The position numbers and the translations under genes are program-made. The notes beneath the pieces were generated by a model that saw nothing but the letters and a program-made list of their open reading frames with translations, was not told the DNA's origin and did not search any database. From Polaromonas sp. (lineage in GTDB: Bacteria; Pseudomonadota; Gammaproteobacteria; Burkholderiales; Burkholderiaceae), in NCBI GenBank assembly GCA_013823505.1, contig PNMH01000057.1, positions 1 to 25,129 of the forward strand: a DNA stretch of 25,129 bases. Direction: 5' to 3'. Positions within the stretch are counted from its first letter, which is position 1; every line of letters begins with the position of its first letter. Positions 1 through 8,806 of this stretch are shown piece by piece.

Positions 1-1583
<1,583 letters not shown>

Positions 1584-1653
1584 GGAATCTCCTTCGTTGT
1601 TGGCGGAAAACGGGTGCCCGGGGGGCGTTGACTGTGACGTTCTTCCGGAAAAA

Positions 1654-1672
1654 GAACGATCGTTCGATTCTA
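1654..1672 (-). promoter_or_regulatory. Promoter with TetR-like palindromic operator for the beta-oxidation gene
   Basis: The perfect 12-bp palindrome GAACGATCGTTC lies at 1654-1665. On the minus strand it directly follows a -10-like TAGAAT (1672-1667), with a weak -35 (TTGCGG) 16 bp further upstream. A start of transcription about seven bases after the -10 would fall inside the palindrome, the usual arrangement for a repressor site. TetR-family regulators of fatty-acid degradation are known in proteobacteria, so an acyl-CoA-responsive repressor is a reasonable inference, but the regulator itself is not in the window. Confidence 0.5.
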
Positions 1673-1722
1673 GGAACTTGCTGCGCTGCCGCAAGGGCCT
1701 CTTGTCGCCAGCGAGTCAGGCG

Positions 1723-2418
1723 TCAGACTTCAAGCCATTCTTTGCGGATCTGCGCGTCCGCGCGCAGGGTTTCGGGCGTTCCCTCGAACACGATGCTGCC
1801 GTGCCCCATGACCAGCACCCGGTCGGAAATGCTCAGCGCGATGGTGAGCTTCTGCTCGATCAGCAGCACCGACACGCCACGGCTTTTCAGCTTCTGCAGG
1901 TACTCGGCCACCAGCTCCACGATCTTGGGCGCGAGGCCCTCGGTGGGCTCGTCGATGATGATGAGGTCAGGGTCGCCCATGAGCGTGCGGCACAGCGTGA
2001 GCATCTGCTGCTCGCCACCCGAGAGCACGCCCGCCTCGGTGTGCTCTCGCTCCTTGAGGCGCGGGAACATGGCGTACATGTCCGCAAAGCTCCAGCGCGC
2101 GCCGATGCCCTTGCCCTTTTGGCCCAGCAGCAGGTTCTGGTGCACGGTGAGCTTGGGAAAGATGTCGCGGTTCTCGGGCACATGGCCGATGCCGAGGTGG
2201 GCGATCTCGAACGGCTTCTTGCCCAGGATGGGCTTGCCCTGCCAGGCCACGCTGCCGGTGGCTTCGACCAGGCCCATGATGGCCTTGGCGGTGGTCGAGC
2301 GGCCCGAGCCGTTGCGCCCGAGCAGCGCCACGATCTCGCCCTTGCCGACCGAAAACTGCACCCCGTGCAGCACATGGCTCTTGCCGTAGTAGGCGTGAAG
2401 GTCTTGGATGTCGAGCAT
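1723..2418 (-). CDS. livF: ABC transporter ATP-binding protein, LivF type
   Basis: One of two ATPase subunits that power the importer encoded by the five genes here; it acts on the cytoplasmic face of the membrane. At 231 residues it has the normal LivF length. The Walker A region reads GRNGSGRST (34-42), with arginine (R40, codon at 2301-2299) where the invariant lysine normally sits. The signature LSGGEQ (132-137) and Walker B LIIIDE (152-157, E157) are intact, and the switch position is glutamine (LLIEQ, Q189), as is usual in LivF proteins. The ATG at 2418 lies 9 bases after livG, with no terminator between, so the two are co-transcribed. The Walker A arginine makes one of the two ATP sites of the LivF-LivG pair probably poor in hydrolysis; this is inference. 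The family call is secure, the transported substrate is not. Confidence 0.93.
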   Translation of the reverse strand: MLDIQDLHAYYGKSHVLHGVQFSVGKGEIVALLGRNGSGRSTTAKAIMGLVEATGSVAWQGKPILGKKPFEIAHLGIGHVPENRDIFPKLTVHQNLLLGQKGKGIGARWSFADMYAMFPRLKEREHTEAGVLSGGEQQMLTLCRTLMGDPDLIIIDEPTEGLAPKIVELVAEYLQKLKSRGVSVLLIEQKLTIALSISDRVLVMGHGSIVFEGTPETLRADAQIRKEWLEV

Positions 2419-2427
2419 GGTGTGTCC

Positions 2428-3213
2428 TCAGTGGCCTGCCGCCTGTTGATCTGCGAGCACCGAGCCCAAGTAAGCTTCTTGCACGCGCGGATTGGCGCGC
2501 ACGGCTTCGGGCGTGTCGAAAGCGATCACCTCGCCGTACACCACCACGGCGATGCGGTCGGCCAGGCCGAACACCACCCCCATGTCGTGCTCCACGGTGA
2601 GCAGCGTTTTGCCCACCGTCACCTCGCGGATGAGGTCGATGAATCGGCTGGTTTCGCTTTTGCTCATGCCGGCGGTGGGCTCGTCGAGCAGGATCACCTG
2701 TGCACCACCGGCGATGGTGATGCCGATCTCCAGCGCACGCTGCTCGGCGTAGGTCAGGTTCATGGCGAGCGTGTCGTGCTTGCGCTCCAGGTGGATCATG
2801 CGCATGAGCTCTTCTGCGCGGTCGTTGGCGTCCTTGAGGTTCGCAAGGAACTTCAGGAAGGTGTACTTGTAGCCCAGGCTCCAGAGCACGCCGCAGCGCA
2901 GGTTCTCGAACACGCTGAGCTTGGGGAAGATGTTGGTGATCTGGAAGCTGCGCGAGAGGCCCAGCCGGTTGATCTCGAAAGGCTTCAGGCCGTTGATGCG
3001 GTGGCCGCCGAGGATCACGTCGCCGCTGCTGGGCTCGAATCGGCCCGAGATCAGGTTGAACAACGTGGACTTGCCCGCGCCGTTGGGGCCGATGATGGCC
3101 ACGCGCTCACCCGGGTTCACGACCAGGTTCACGCCGCGGATGATGTCGGTCTTGCCGAAGCTCTTGCGCAGGTCGCGCAGCTCCAGCGCCGCCGTCGATG
3201 TGTTGCCGCTCAT
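2428..3213 (-). CDS. livG: ABC transporter ATP-binding protein, LivG type
   Basis: Second ATPase of the importer, 261 residues. It has a canonical Walker A GPNGAGKST (42-50, K48), Q-loop glutamine at about Q91, Walker B VILLDE (173-178, E178) and switch histidine H209 (LLTVEHD). Its ABC signature is unusual: LTYAEQ (153-158) in place of the LSGGQ-type motif. Since the signature of one subunit completes the site formed by the Walker A of the other, this variant faces the altered Walker A of LivF. Its start codon at 3213 overlaps the livM stop by four bases (ATGA), showing translational coupling. The C-terminal tail (about 230-261, with FDTPEAVRANPRVQEAYLG) is the typical LivG/BraF ending. Confidence 0.94.
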   Translation of the reverse strand: MSGNTSTAALELRDLRKSFGKTDIIRGVNLVVNPGERVAIIGPNGAGKSTLFNLISGRFEPSSGDVILGGHRINGLKPFEINRLGLSRSFQITNIFPKLSVFENLRCGVLWSLGYKYTFLKFLANLKDANDRAEELMRMIHLERKHDTLAMNLTYAEQRALEIGITIAGGAQVILLDEPTAGMSKSETSRFIDLIREVTVGKTLLTVEHDMGVVFGLADRIAVVVYGEVIAFDTPEAVRANPRVQEAYLGSVLADQQAAGH

Positions 3214-4502
3214 GCAACCTCCCGCTGCTGGATGTGTTTTTCAATCGTCACCTGGATGTCGTGCCACTGCAGCATGAAGCGCCGTCGCGCCCATTCGAAC
3301 AGGCCAAAGCCGACCGCCAGCACCACCACGGAGCCGATCCAGCTCACGGGGCTCTTGGCGTCGAGGTTCACGCCGAAGAAGCGCAACAAGGTGTCCTGCC
3401 CGGCGTTGAGTTGCAGGTGGTACATCATTTCGATCATGGCGCCGGCACCGGCGAACATGACCACGCCGAACAGCGCGAGCAGCACATAGCTGCCGAGCAC
3501 GCGCTTGAGCAAACCGTAGGCGGCCACGCGCACGTTCATCATGATCAGGCTGGCCACGCCACCGGGCGCGTACATCACCATGAACAGGAAGATCAGGCCC
3601 AAGTAAAGCAGCCAGGCCTTCGTCAGCTCCGACAGCAGCACCGAAGCCAGCACCATCAGGATGCCGCCGATGATGGGGCCGAAGAAGATGGTGGCGCCGC
3701 CCAGGAAGGTGAACAGCAGGTAGGCGCCCGAGCGCCCGGCACCCACCACCTCGGCCGTGACGATCTCGAAGTTGAGCGCACCCAGTCCGCCCGCGATACC
3801 GGCGAAGAAGCCGGCGATCATGAACGACAGGTAGCGCACCTTCTGCGTGTTGTAGCCAATGAACTCCACCCGCTCCGGGTTGTCGCGCACGGCGTTCAGG
3901 ATGCGGCCCAGCGGCGTGCGCGTGAACGCGAACATGAGGCCGACGCAGATGAAGGTGTAGACCGCGATCAGGTAGTACACCTGCCGCGGCGGCCCGTAGG
4001 TGATACCCATGAACGCTTCACCGATCACCCGGTTGCCCGACACGCCGGCTTCGCCACCAAAGAACTCGGAGAACATCAGCGACATGGCAAACACCAGCTC
4101 GGCCATGCCCAGCGTGATCATGGCAAAGGTGGTGCCGGCCTTCTTGGTGGTCACGTAGCCGAACAACACGGCGAAGAACAGACCCGACACGCCCCCCACC
4201 AGCGGCAGCAGCGTCACGGGAATCGGCAGCTGTCCACCCGCTGCGGCATTGAGCGCGTGCATGGCCACATACGACCCCAGCCCGGTGTACACAGCGTGGC
4301 CGAAGCTCAGCATGCCGCCCTGCCCCAGCAGGATGTTGTAGGACAGGCAGGCAATGATGGCGATGCCCATCTGCGAGAGCATGGTCACCGCGAGGTTGCT
4401 GCTGAACACGAAGGGCGCGACCAGCAGGACCGCGGCAAAGAGGGACCAAACGGTCCAGCGGCCTTTGTTGAAGCCTGTTGTGGTGTGTTGCATGGTGGTC
4501 AT
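3210..4502 (-). CDS. livM: ABC transporter permease, LivM type, with C-terminal extension
   Basis: Inner-membrane permease subunit of the importer. Residues from about 20 to 320 are a LivM-family permease with several hydrophobic helices and the family motifs GQGGMLSFGHA (60-70) and GRILNAVRDNPERVEFIGYN (199-218), the cytoplasmic loop that contacts the ATPases. The permease fold normally ends near the APGGVASL motif (about 312-319). Here about 110 more residues follow, with two further hydrophobic segments (about 337-358 and 387-404) and a charged tail ending IEKHIQQREVA. E. coli LivM is also long, but there the extra length is mainly N-terminal. The first ATG at 4502 lies six bases after livH; a second in-frame ATG three codons later (4493) is an alternative start. 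The gene overlaps livG by four bases. Confidence 0.92.
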   Translation of the reverse strand: MTTMQHTTTGFNKGRWTVWSLFAAVLLVAPFVFSSNLAVTMLSQMGIAIIACLSYNILLGQGGMLSFGHAVYTGLGSYVAMHALNAAAGGQLPIPVTLLPLVGGVSGLFFAVLFGYVTTKKAGTTFAMITLGMAELVFAMSLMFSEFFGGEAGVSGNRVIGEAFMGITYGPPRQVYYLIAVYTFICVGLMFAFTRTPLGRILNAVRDNPERVEFIGYNTQKVRYLSFMIAGFFAGIAGGLGALNFEIVTAEVVGAGRSGAYLLFTFLGGATIFFGPIIGGILMVLASVLLSELTKAWLLYLGLIFLFMVMYAPGGVASLIMMNVRVAAYGLLKRVLGSYVLLALFGVVMFAGAGAMIEMMYHLQLNAGQDTLLRFFGVNLDAKSPVSWIGSVVVLAVGFGLFEWARRRFMLQWHDIQVTIEKHIQQREVA

Positions 4503-4508
4503 GGCGGG

Positions 4509-5531
4509 TCAGCCCTCTCGCGTGCCGAGCAGGCCCTTGGGGCGGAAGATCAGGATCAGCACGAGGAACAAGTAGGGCAGGATCGGGGCCACCTGCGACA
4601 GGGTCAGCTTGACCACCGAGTTGTTTTTGGCCGCGTCAGACAGCTCGATGCCGAACTGCTGCGCCAGGCTGATGAAGGAATAGTCGAAAGCGACGGCGAA
4701 GGTCTGGATCACGCCGATGAGCACCGAGGCCAGGAACGCGCCCGATAGCGAGCCCATGCCGCCGACCACCACCACCACGAAGATCACCGAGCCCACCGTG
4801 GCGGCCATGGCCGGCTCGGTGACAAACGTGCTGCCGCCGATGACGCCAGCCAGCCCGGCCAGCCCGGTGCCGGCGCCAAACACCAGCATGAACACACGCG
4901 GCACGTTGTGACCCAGGCTCTCCACGGTCTCGGGGTGGGTGAGCGCGGCCTGGATCACCAGACCGATGCGGGTGCGCGTGAGCAGCAGCCAGAGGGACAG
5001 CAGCATCAGCAGTGCCACCAGCATCATGAAACCGCGCGTGGCAGGGAATGGCGAGCAGATCACGTTGGCTGCGGAACACACCTCGCTGGAGGCTGCACCC
5101 CAGACCATTTGCAGCGAGTCGTCGGCCAGGTGCACCAGCGTGAACGCCGGGCCGCGCAGGGCTTCGGGCGGTGCGAAGTCCAGCGCCGTGCGGCCCCAGA
5201 TCAGTTGCACCACCTCGAGCAGGATGTAGGAAAAGCCGAAGGTTACCAGCAGCTCGGGCACATGCCCGAACTTGTGCACCTTGCGAAGCGTGAGCCGCTC
5301 GAACAGCGCGCCCATGGCGCCCACCAGCACCGGCGCCACGATCAGCGCGGGCCAGAAGCCGATCCAGTTGGACAGCGTGTAGCCCATGTAGGCGCCCACC
5401 ATGTAGAAACTGGCGTGCGCAAAATTGAGGACGCCCATCATGCTGAAGATGAGGGTCAGCCCCGAGCTCAACATGAACAGCAGCAAGCCGTAGCTGACGC
5501 CGTTGAGCATGGAGATGATGAAGAACTCCAT
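4509..5531 (-). CDS. livH: ABC transporter permease, LivH type
   Basis: Inner-membrane permease partner of LivM. The 340-residue protein is almost entirely hydrophobic, with the LivH-family N-terminal region (NGVSYGLLLFMLSSGLTLIF, 10-29, then NFAHASFYMVGAY, 36-48) and the loop RTRIGLVIQAALTHPETVESLG (186-207), which is the cytoplasmic coupling region. It is somewhat longer than E. coli LivH. Extra length sits in a loop at about 127-165 that holds two cysteines (C152, C159), and in a segment at about 283-312 before the last helix. The ATG at 5531 was chosen because AAAGGCGA precedes it at good spacing and the protein then begins like other LivH proteins; an upstream in-frame start at 5621 would add 30 unrelated residues. 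It is first of the livHMGF block, 132 bases after the binding-protein gene. Confidence 0.93.
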   Translation of the reverse strand: MEFFIISMLNGVSYGLLLFMLSSGLTLIFSMMGVLNFAHASFYMVGAYMGYTLSNWIGFWPALIVAPVLVGAMGALFERLTLRKVHKFGHVPELLVTFGFSYILLEVVQLIWGRTALDFAPPEALRGPAFTLVHLADDSLQMVWGAASSEVCSAANVICSPFPATRGFMMLVALLMLLSLWLLLTRTRIGLVIQAALTHPETVESLGHNVPRVFMLVFGAGTGLAGLAGVIGGSTFVTEPAMAATVGSVIFVVVVVGGMGSLSGAFLASVLIGVIQTFAVAFDYSFISLAQQFGIELSDAAKNNSVVKLTLSQVAPILPYLFLVLILIFRPKGLLGTREG

Positions 5532-5582
5532 GAGTTCGCCTTTCGTGGCTGGTGTGTCAGCCGTCGGAGCATGGTGAAAACA

Positions 5583-5608
5583 AACCAGCGCCTGAAACGG
5601 CGCTGGTT
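5583..5608 (-). terminator. Stem-loop between binding-protein gene and livH
   Basis: A perfect 10-bp stem (AACCAGCGCC / GGCGCTGGTT) with a six-base loop (TGAAAC) lies in the gap between the binding-protein gene and livH. Read on the minus strand it is followed by TGTTTTC, a short weak U-rich run. It is probably a partial terminator or an RNA-stabilising hairpin that leaves more binding-protein mRNA than permease mRNA, a common feature of binding-protein importers. Which of the two it is cannot be told from sequence. Confidence 0.7.
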
Positions 5609-5663
5609 CTACCCAAGGCAACCGCCCTGCACGAAACGGGTTCGTGCGCGGTGGTGCAGTTGA

Positions 5664-6896
5664 TCAGCCCGGACGCTTCATCTGGCAGCTGGTGGGCGTG
5701 CTGGACACGTAGGACGGGTATTCCTTCACCGGCACCAGTGTCATGCCGGTGTTCTCGGCACTGTAGGGGAACTTACCGCCGGCTTTCTGCCAGACCGTGA
5801 CGAACAGCGGTTGCTGCAACTGGTGGTCCAGCTTGCGCACTTCCACTTCACCGTTGAAGCCCTTGAACTTCAAGCCTTCCATGGCGGCAGCCACCTTCAC
5901 CGGGTCGGTAGACTTGGCTTTGGCCATGGCTTCGGACACGGCGGAGTAAGCCAGCGGGATCGCGCCGGTGTACATGTCGTCCTTGTACTTGGCCTGGAAC
6001 TCGTCGGCCCACTTGCCCATCTGGCCGCCCATGTTGTAGTGCTGGTAAGCCACCTGGAACACGCGACCCTCGCCGCCCGTGCCCAGCGCCGTGGGCGTGC
6101 CGGTCACGCCGGTGTAGTAGGTGTAAAACTTGCCGGTGTATCCGCCTTCGTTGGCGGCCTTCACCAGCAAGGCGAGGTCGGAACCCCAGTTGCCGGTGAT
6201 CACCGTGTCGGCACCCGAGGCCTTGATCTTGGCCACGTAGGGCGCAAAGTCGCGCACCTGGGCCAGCGGGTGCAGGTCTTCGCCCACGATCTTCACGTCG
6301 GGGCGCTTGCGCGCGAGGTTTTCTTTGGCGAAGCGTGCCACCTGCTGACCGTGCGAGTAGTTCTGGTTGAGCAGATAGACGTTCTTCACATCCGGCTGGT
6401 CCTTCATGAAGGTGGTCATCGCCTCCATCTTCATGGACGTGTCTGCGTCGAAGCGGAAGTGCCAGTAGTTGCACTTGCTGTTGGTGAAGTCGGGGTCCAC
6501 GGCGGCGTAGTTCAGGAAGATCACTTCCTTGCCGGGGTTGCGCTCGTTGTGTTTGCTCACGGCGTCGATCAATGCACCGGCCACCGAGGAGCCGTTGCCC
6601 TGGGCGATGTAGCGCACACCCTGGTCGAGTGCGGCCTTGAAGTTGTTCAGGCTCTCGGCGGGGCTGAGCTTGTTGTCGAAGCCGACCACCTCGAACTTCA
6701 CGCCGGCCGGATTGCTCTGCGAAAACTTCTCGGCGAAGAACTGCCAGCTCTTGAGCTGGTTGTTGCCCACAGGGCCCATGAGGCCGGTCTGCGGGTCGAT
6801 CAGGGCGATCTTGACGGTCTCGCCCTTCTGGGCTTGGGCAGCGAATGCGCAGACGATCAGCGATGCTGCGGTGAGGCTCTTGATGGCGAAATGCAT
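5664..6896 (-). CDS. livK: Periplasmic substrate-binding protein of liv-type ABC importer
   Basis: Captures the substrate in the periplasm and delivers it to LivH/LivM. The 410-residue protein starts with a clear Sec signal peptide (basic MHFAIK, hydrophobic core, cleavage likely after AQA near residue 22) and no lipobox cysteine. The mature part has the type I periplasmic binding fold of the Leu/Ile/Val-binding family: VKIALIDPQTGLMGPVGNNQ near the N-terminus and repeated FNNFKAAL-, YIAQGNG- and YVAKIKASGADTVITGNWG-like segments. It is longer than E. coli LivK. An AlkK-like acyl-CoA synthetase lies upstream and a beta-oxidation enzyme beyond the transporter, so the ligand could be an aliphatic or aromatic acid instead of an amino acid; livK is used here only as a family label. 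Confident on family, not on ligand. Confidence 0.9.
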   Translation of the reverse strand: MHFAIKSLTAASLIVCAFAAQAQKGETVKIALIDPQTGLMGPVGNNQLKSWQFFAEKFSQSNPAGVKFEVVGFDNKLSPAESLNNFKAALDQGVRYIAQGNGSSVAGALIDAVSKHNERNPGKEVIFLNYAAVDPDFTNSKCNYWHFRFDADTSMKMEAMTTFMKDQPDVKNVYLLNQNYSHGQQVARFAKENLARKRPDVKIVGEDLHPLAQVRDFAPYVAKIKASGADTVITGNWGSDLALLVKAANEGGYTGKFYTYYTGVTGTPTALGTGGEGRVFQVAYQHYNMGGQMGKWADEFQAKYKDDMYTGAIPLAYSAVSEAMAKAKSTDPVKVAAAMEGLKFKGFNGEVEVRKLDHQLQQPLFVTVWQKAGGKFPYSAENTGMTLVPVKEYPSYVSSTPTSCQMKRPG

Positions 6897-6963
6897 TGTT
6901 TGTCTCCGGGTGGTTGTGGGTCGCGCATGCAGCTTACAAGCCTGTTGCGGTGCAGCACTCAGG

Positions 6964-6983
6964 GATAGCCCCTAGGGGCTATC
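6964..6983. promoter_or_regulatory. Perfect 20-bp palindrome upstream of livK (candidate operator)
   Basis: The two arms GATAGCCCCT and AGGGGCTATC form an uninterrupted 20-bp palindrome. It lies 67 bases upstream of the livK start and 42 bases downstream of the acyl-CoA synthetase stop. It has no U-run after it on either strand and no loop, so a DNA-binding site for a dimeric regulator fits better than a terminator. The livK promoter itself was not identified with confidence. Confidence 0.5.
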
Positions 6984-7025
6984 GCGCTGGCGACTTCAAC
7001 ACGAAAAACAATGCGTCAGTGGGCC

Positions 7026-8669
7026 TCAGATACCCGGCAACACGTAGTCCTTGAGCTGTTGACGCAATGTCATTTTTTGCATCTTGCCGGTCGCGCCCAA
7101 CGGAATCGCGTCGACAAAGACCACGTCATCCGGAATCTGCCACTTGGCGGTCTTGCCCTCGAAGAACGCCAGCAATTCCTCGCGCGTGACCTCGGCGCCC
7201 GACTTCTTGACCACCACCACGATGGGGCGCTCGTCCCACTTGGGGTGGCGCATGCCCACGCAGGCCGCCATGGCCACGGCCGGGTGGGCCATGGCGATGT
7301 TTTCCACGTCGATGGAGCTGATCCATTCGCCGCCGGACTTGATCACGTCCTTGCTGCGGTCGGTGATCTGCATGAAACCGTCGGGGTCGATGGTGGCCAC
7401 ATCGCCGGTGGGGAACCACCCTTGGCCCTGCGCGTCGTAGCGCAGCGGGTCGCCGCCCTCGCCCTTGAAGTAGCTGGCAATGATCCAGGGACCACGCACC
7501 AGCAGGTCGCCGTAGCTCTTGCCGTCCCAGGGCAGCTCATCCCCGGCGTCGTCCACGATCTTCATGTCCACGCCATACACCGCGCGTCCCTGCTTGAGCA
7601 GTACCTTGTGCTGCTCCTCGGCGGGCAGCGCCAGCTGGGCGTTTTTCAGCGAGCACACCGTGCCCAGCGGCGACATCTCGGTCATGCCCCAGGCGTGGAT
7701 CACGGCCACACCGTATTGGTCGTTGAAGGCTTTCATCATCGCGGGCGGGCAGGCCGAGCCCCCGATCACGGTGCTCTTGAGCGTGCTGAACTTCAGGTTG
7801 TTGGCCTGCAGGTGGCCCAGCAGCATTTGCCACACCGTGGGCACGCCCGCCGCCATGGACACTTTTTCGCTTTCGAGCAGTTCGTAGATCGACTTGCCGT
7901 CCATCGCCGGGCCGGGAAACACCAGCTTGCAGCCGGTGGCGGCGGCCGAGTAAGGCAGGCCCCAGGCGTTGACGTGGAACATGGGCACGACCGGCAGCAC
8001 GCTGTCGCGCGCGCTCAGGCTGAGCGCGTCGGGCAGTGCGGCCGTGAAGGCGTGCAGGATGGTCGAGCGGTGTGAATACAGCGCGGCCTTGGGGTTGCCG
8101 GTGGTGCCGCTCGTGTAGCACATGCTGGAGGCCGAGTTCTCGTCGAACGTGGGCCAGTGGTAGGTGTCGGGCTGGTTGGCGATCCAGGCCTCGTAGCTCT
8201 GCAGGCCTGGCAGTCCGCTGTCGGCGGGCAGCTTGTCGGCGTCGCACAGCGCGATCCAGTGTTTGACCGTGGGGCATTTGGCCGCCACCGCCTTGACCAG
8301 CGGCAGGAAGGTCATGTCGAAGCAGACCACCTTGTCTTCGGCGTGGTTCACGATCCACGTGAGTTGCTCGGGGTGCAGGCGCGGGTTGAGCGTGTGCAGC
8401 ACATGGCCGGTGCCGCTGACGCCGAAATACAGCTCCAGGTGGCGGTAGCCGTTCCAGGCCAGGGTGGCCACGCGGTCACCGAAAGCCAGTTTCAGGCCAT
8501 TGAGTGCATTGGCCACCTTGCGCGAACGCACGGCGATCTGGCCCCAGTTGCTGCGGTGGATGTCACCCTCGACCCGGCGGGACACGATCTCGCCACTGGC
8601 GTGGTGCCGCTCGGCGTGCACGATCAATGTCGAAATCAAAAGAGGTTGGCTCTGCATCTGGCCCAGCAT
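7026..8669 (-). CDS. AlkK-like medium/long-chain acyl-CoA synthetase
   Basis: Activates a free carboxylic acid to its CoA thioester through an acyl-adenylate, the entry step to beta-oxidation. The 547-residue protein carries the adenylate-forming motifs in order: P-loop [10 protein letters not shown] (185-194), GMTEMSPLG (328-336), PTGD (420-423), [16 protein letters not shown] (437-452) and the catalytic lysine K529 in GATGKMQK. It resembles Pseudomonas AlkK from the first residues (MLGQM) and through the [13 protein letters not shown] stretch (225-237), which favours medium-chain fatty acids. The residue after the P-loop lysine is alanine (A195), where glycine is usual. The ATG at 8669 was chosen for its AGGAGA site and AlkK-like N-terminus; the open frame extends further upstream but that part is antisense to selO. 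It is divergent from selO and upstream of the liv genes. Confidence 0.93.
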   Translation of the reverse strand: MLGQMQSQPLLISTLIVHAERHHASGEIVSRRVEGDIHRSNWGQIAVRSRKVANALNGLKLAFGDRVATLAWNGYRHLELYFGVSGTGHVLHTLNPRLHPEQLTWIVNHAEDKVVCFDMTFLPLVKAVAAKCPTVKHWIALCDADKLPADSGLPGLQSYEAWIANQPDTYHWPTFDENSASSMCYTSGTTGNPKAALYSHRSTILHAFTAALPDALSLSARDSVLPVVPMFHVNAWGLPYSAAATGCKLVFPGPAMDGKSIYELLESEKVSMAAGVPTVWQMLLGHLQANNLKFSTLKSTVIGGSACPPAMMKAFNDQYGVAVIHAWGMTEMSPLGTVCSLKNAQLALPAEEQHKVLLKQGRAVYGVDMKIVDDAGDELPWDGKSYGDLLVRGPWIIASYFKGEGGDPLRYDAQGQGWFPTGDVATIDPDGFMQITDRSKDVIKSGGEWISSIDVENIAMAHPAVAMAACVGMRHPKWDERPIVVVVKKSGAEVTREELLAFFEGKTAKWQIPDDVVFVDAIPLGATGKMQKMTLRQQLKDYVLPGI

Positions 8670-8792
8670 GTAAATCTCCTGTGTGGTTTTGGTGTGTGGG
8701 ATCGCTGGACGGATCATGCCGCAGACGATGACCACGCCCCACCCGGGTTGCTCCCGATAGCCCGGCCGGCAGTGGGTGCAAGTCGTCTCGGT

Positions 8793-8806
8793 GACAATGA
8801 CTCGCA
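8793..8806 (+). promoter_or_regulatory. Candidate leaderless promoter of selO
   Basis: GACAAT (8793-8798) fits a -10 element whose transcription start would fall on the A of the ATG at 8806. No ribosome binding site precedes that ATG, nor the in-frame ATG at 8797 or GTG at 8776. No good -35 was found, so this is a weak call that mainly affects the choice of start codon. Confidence 0.3.
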
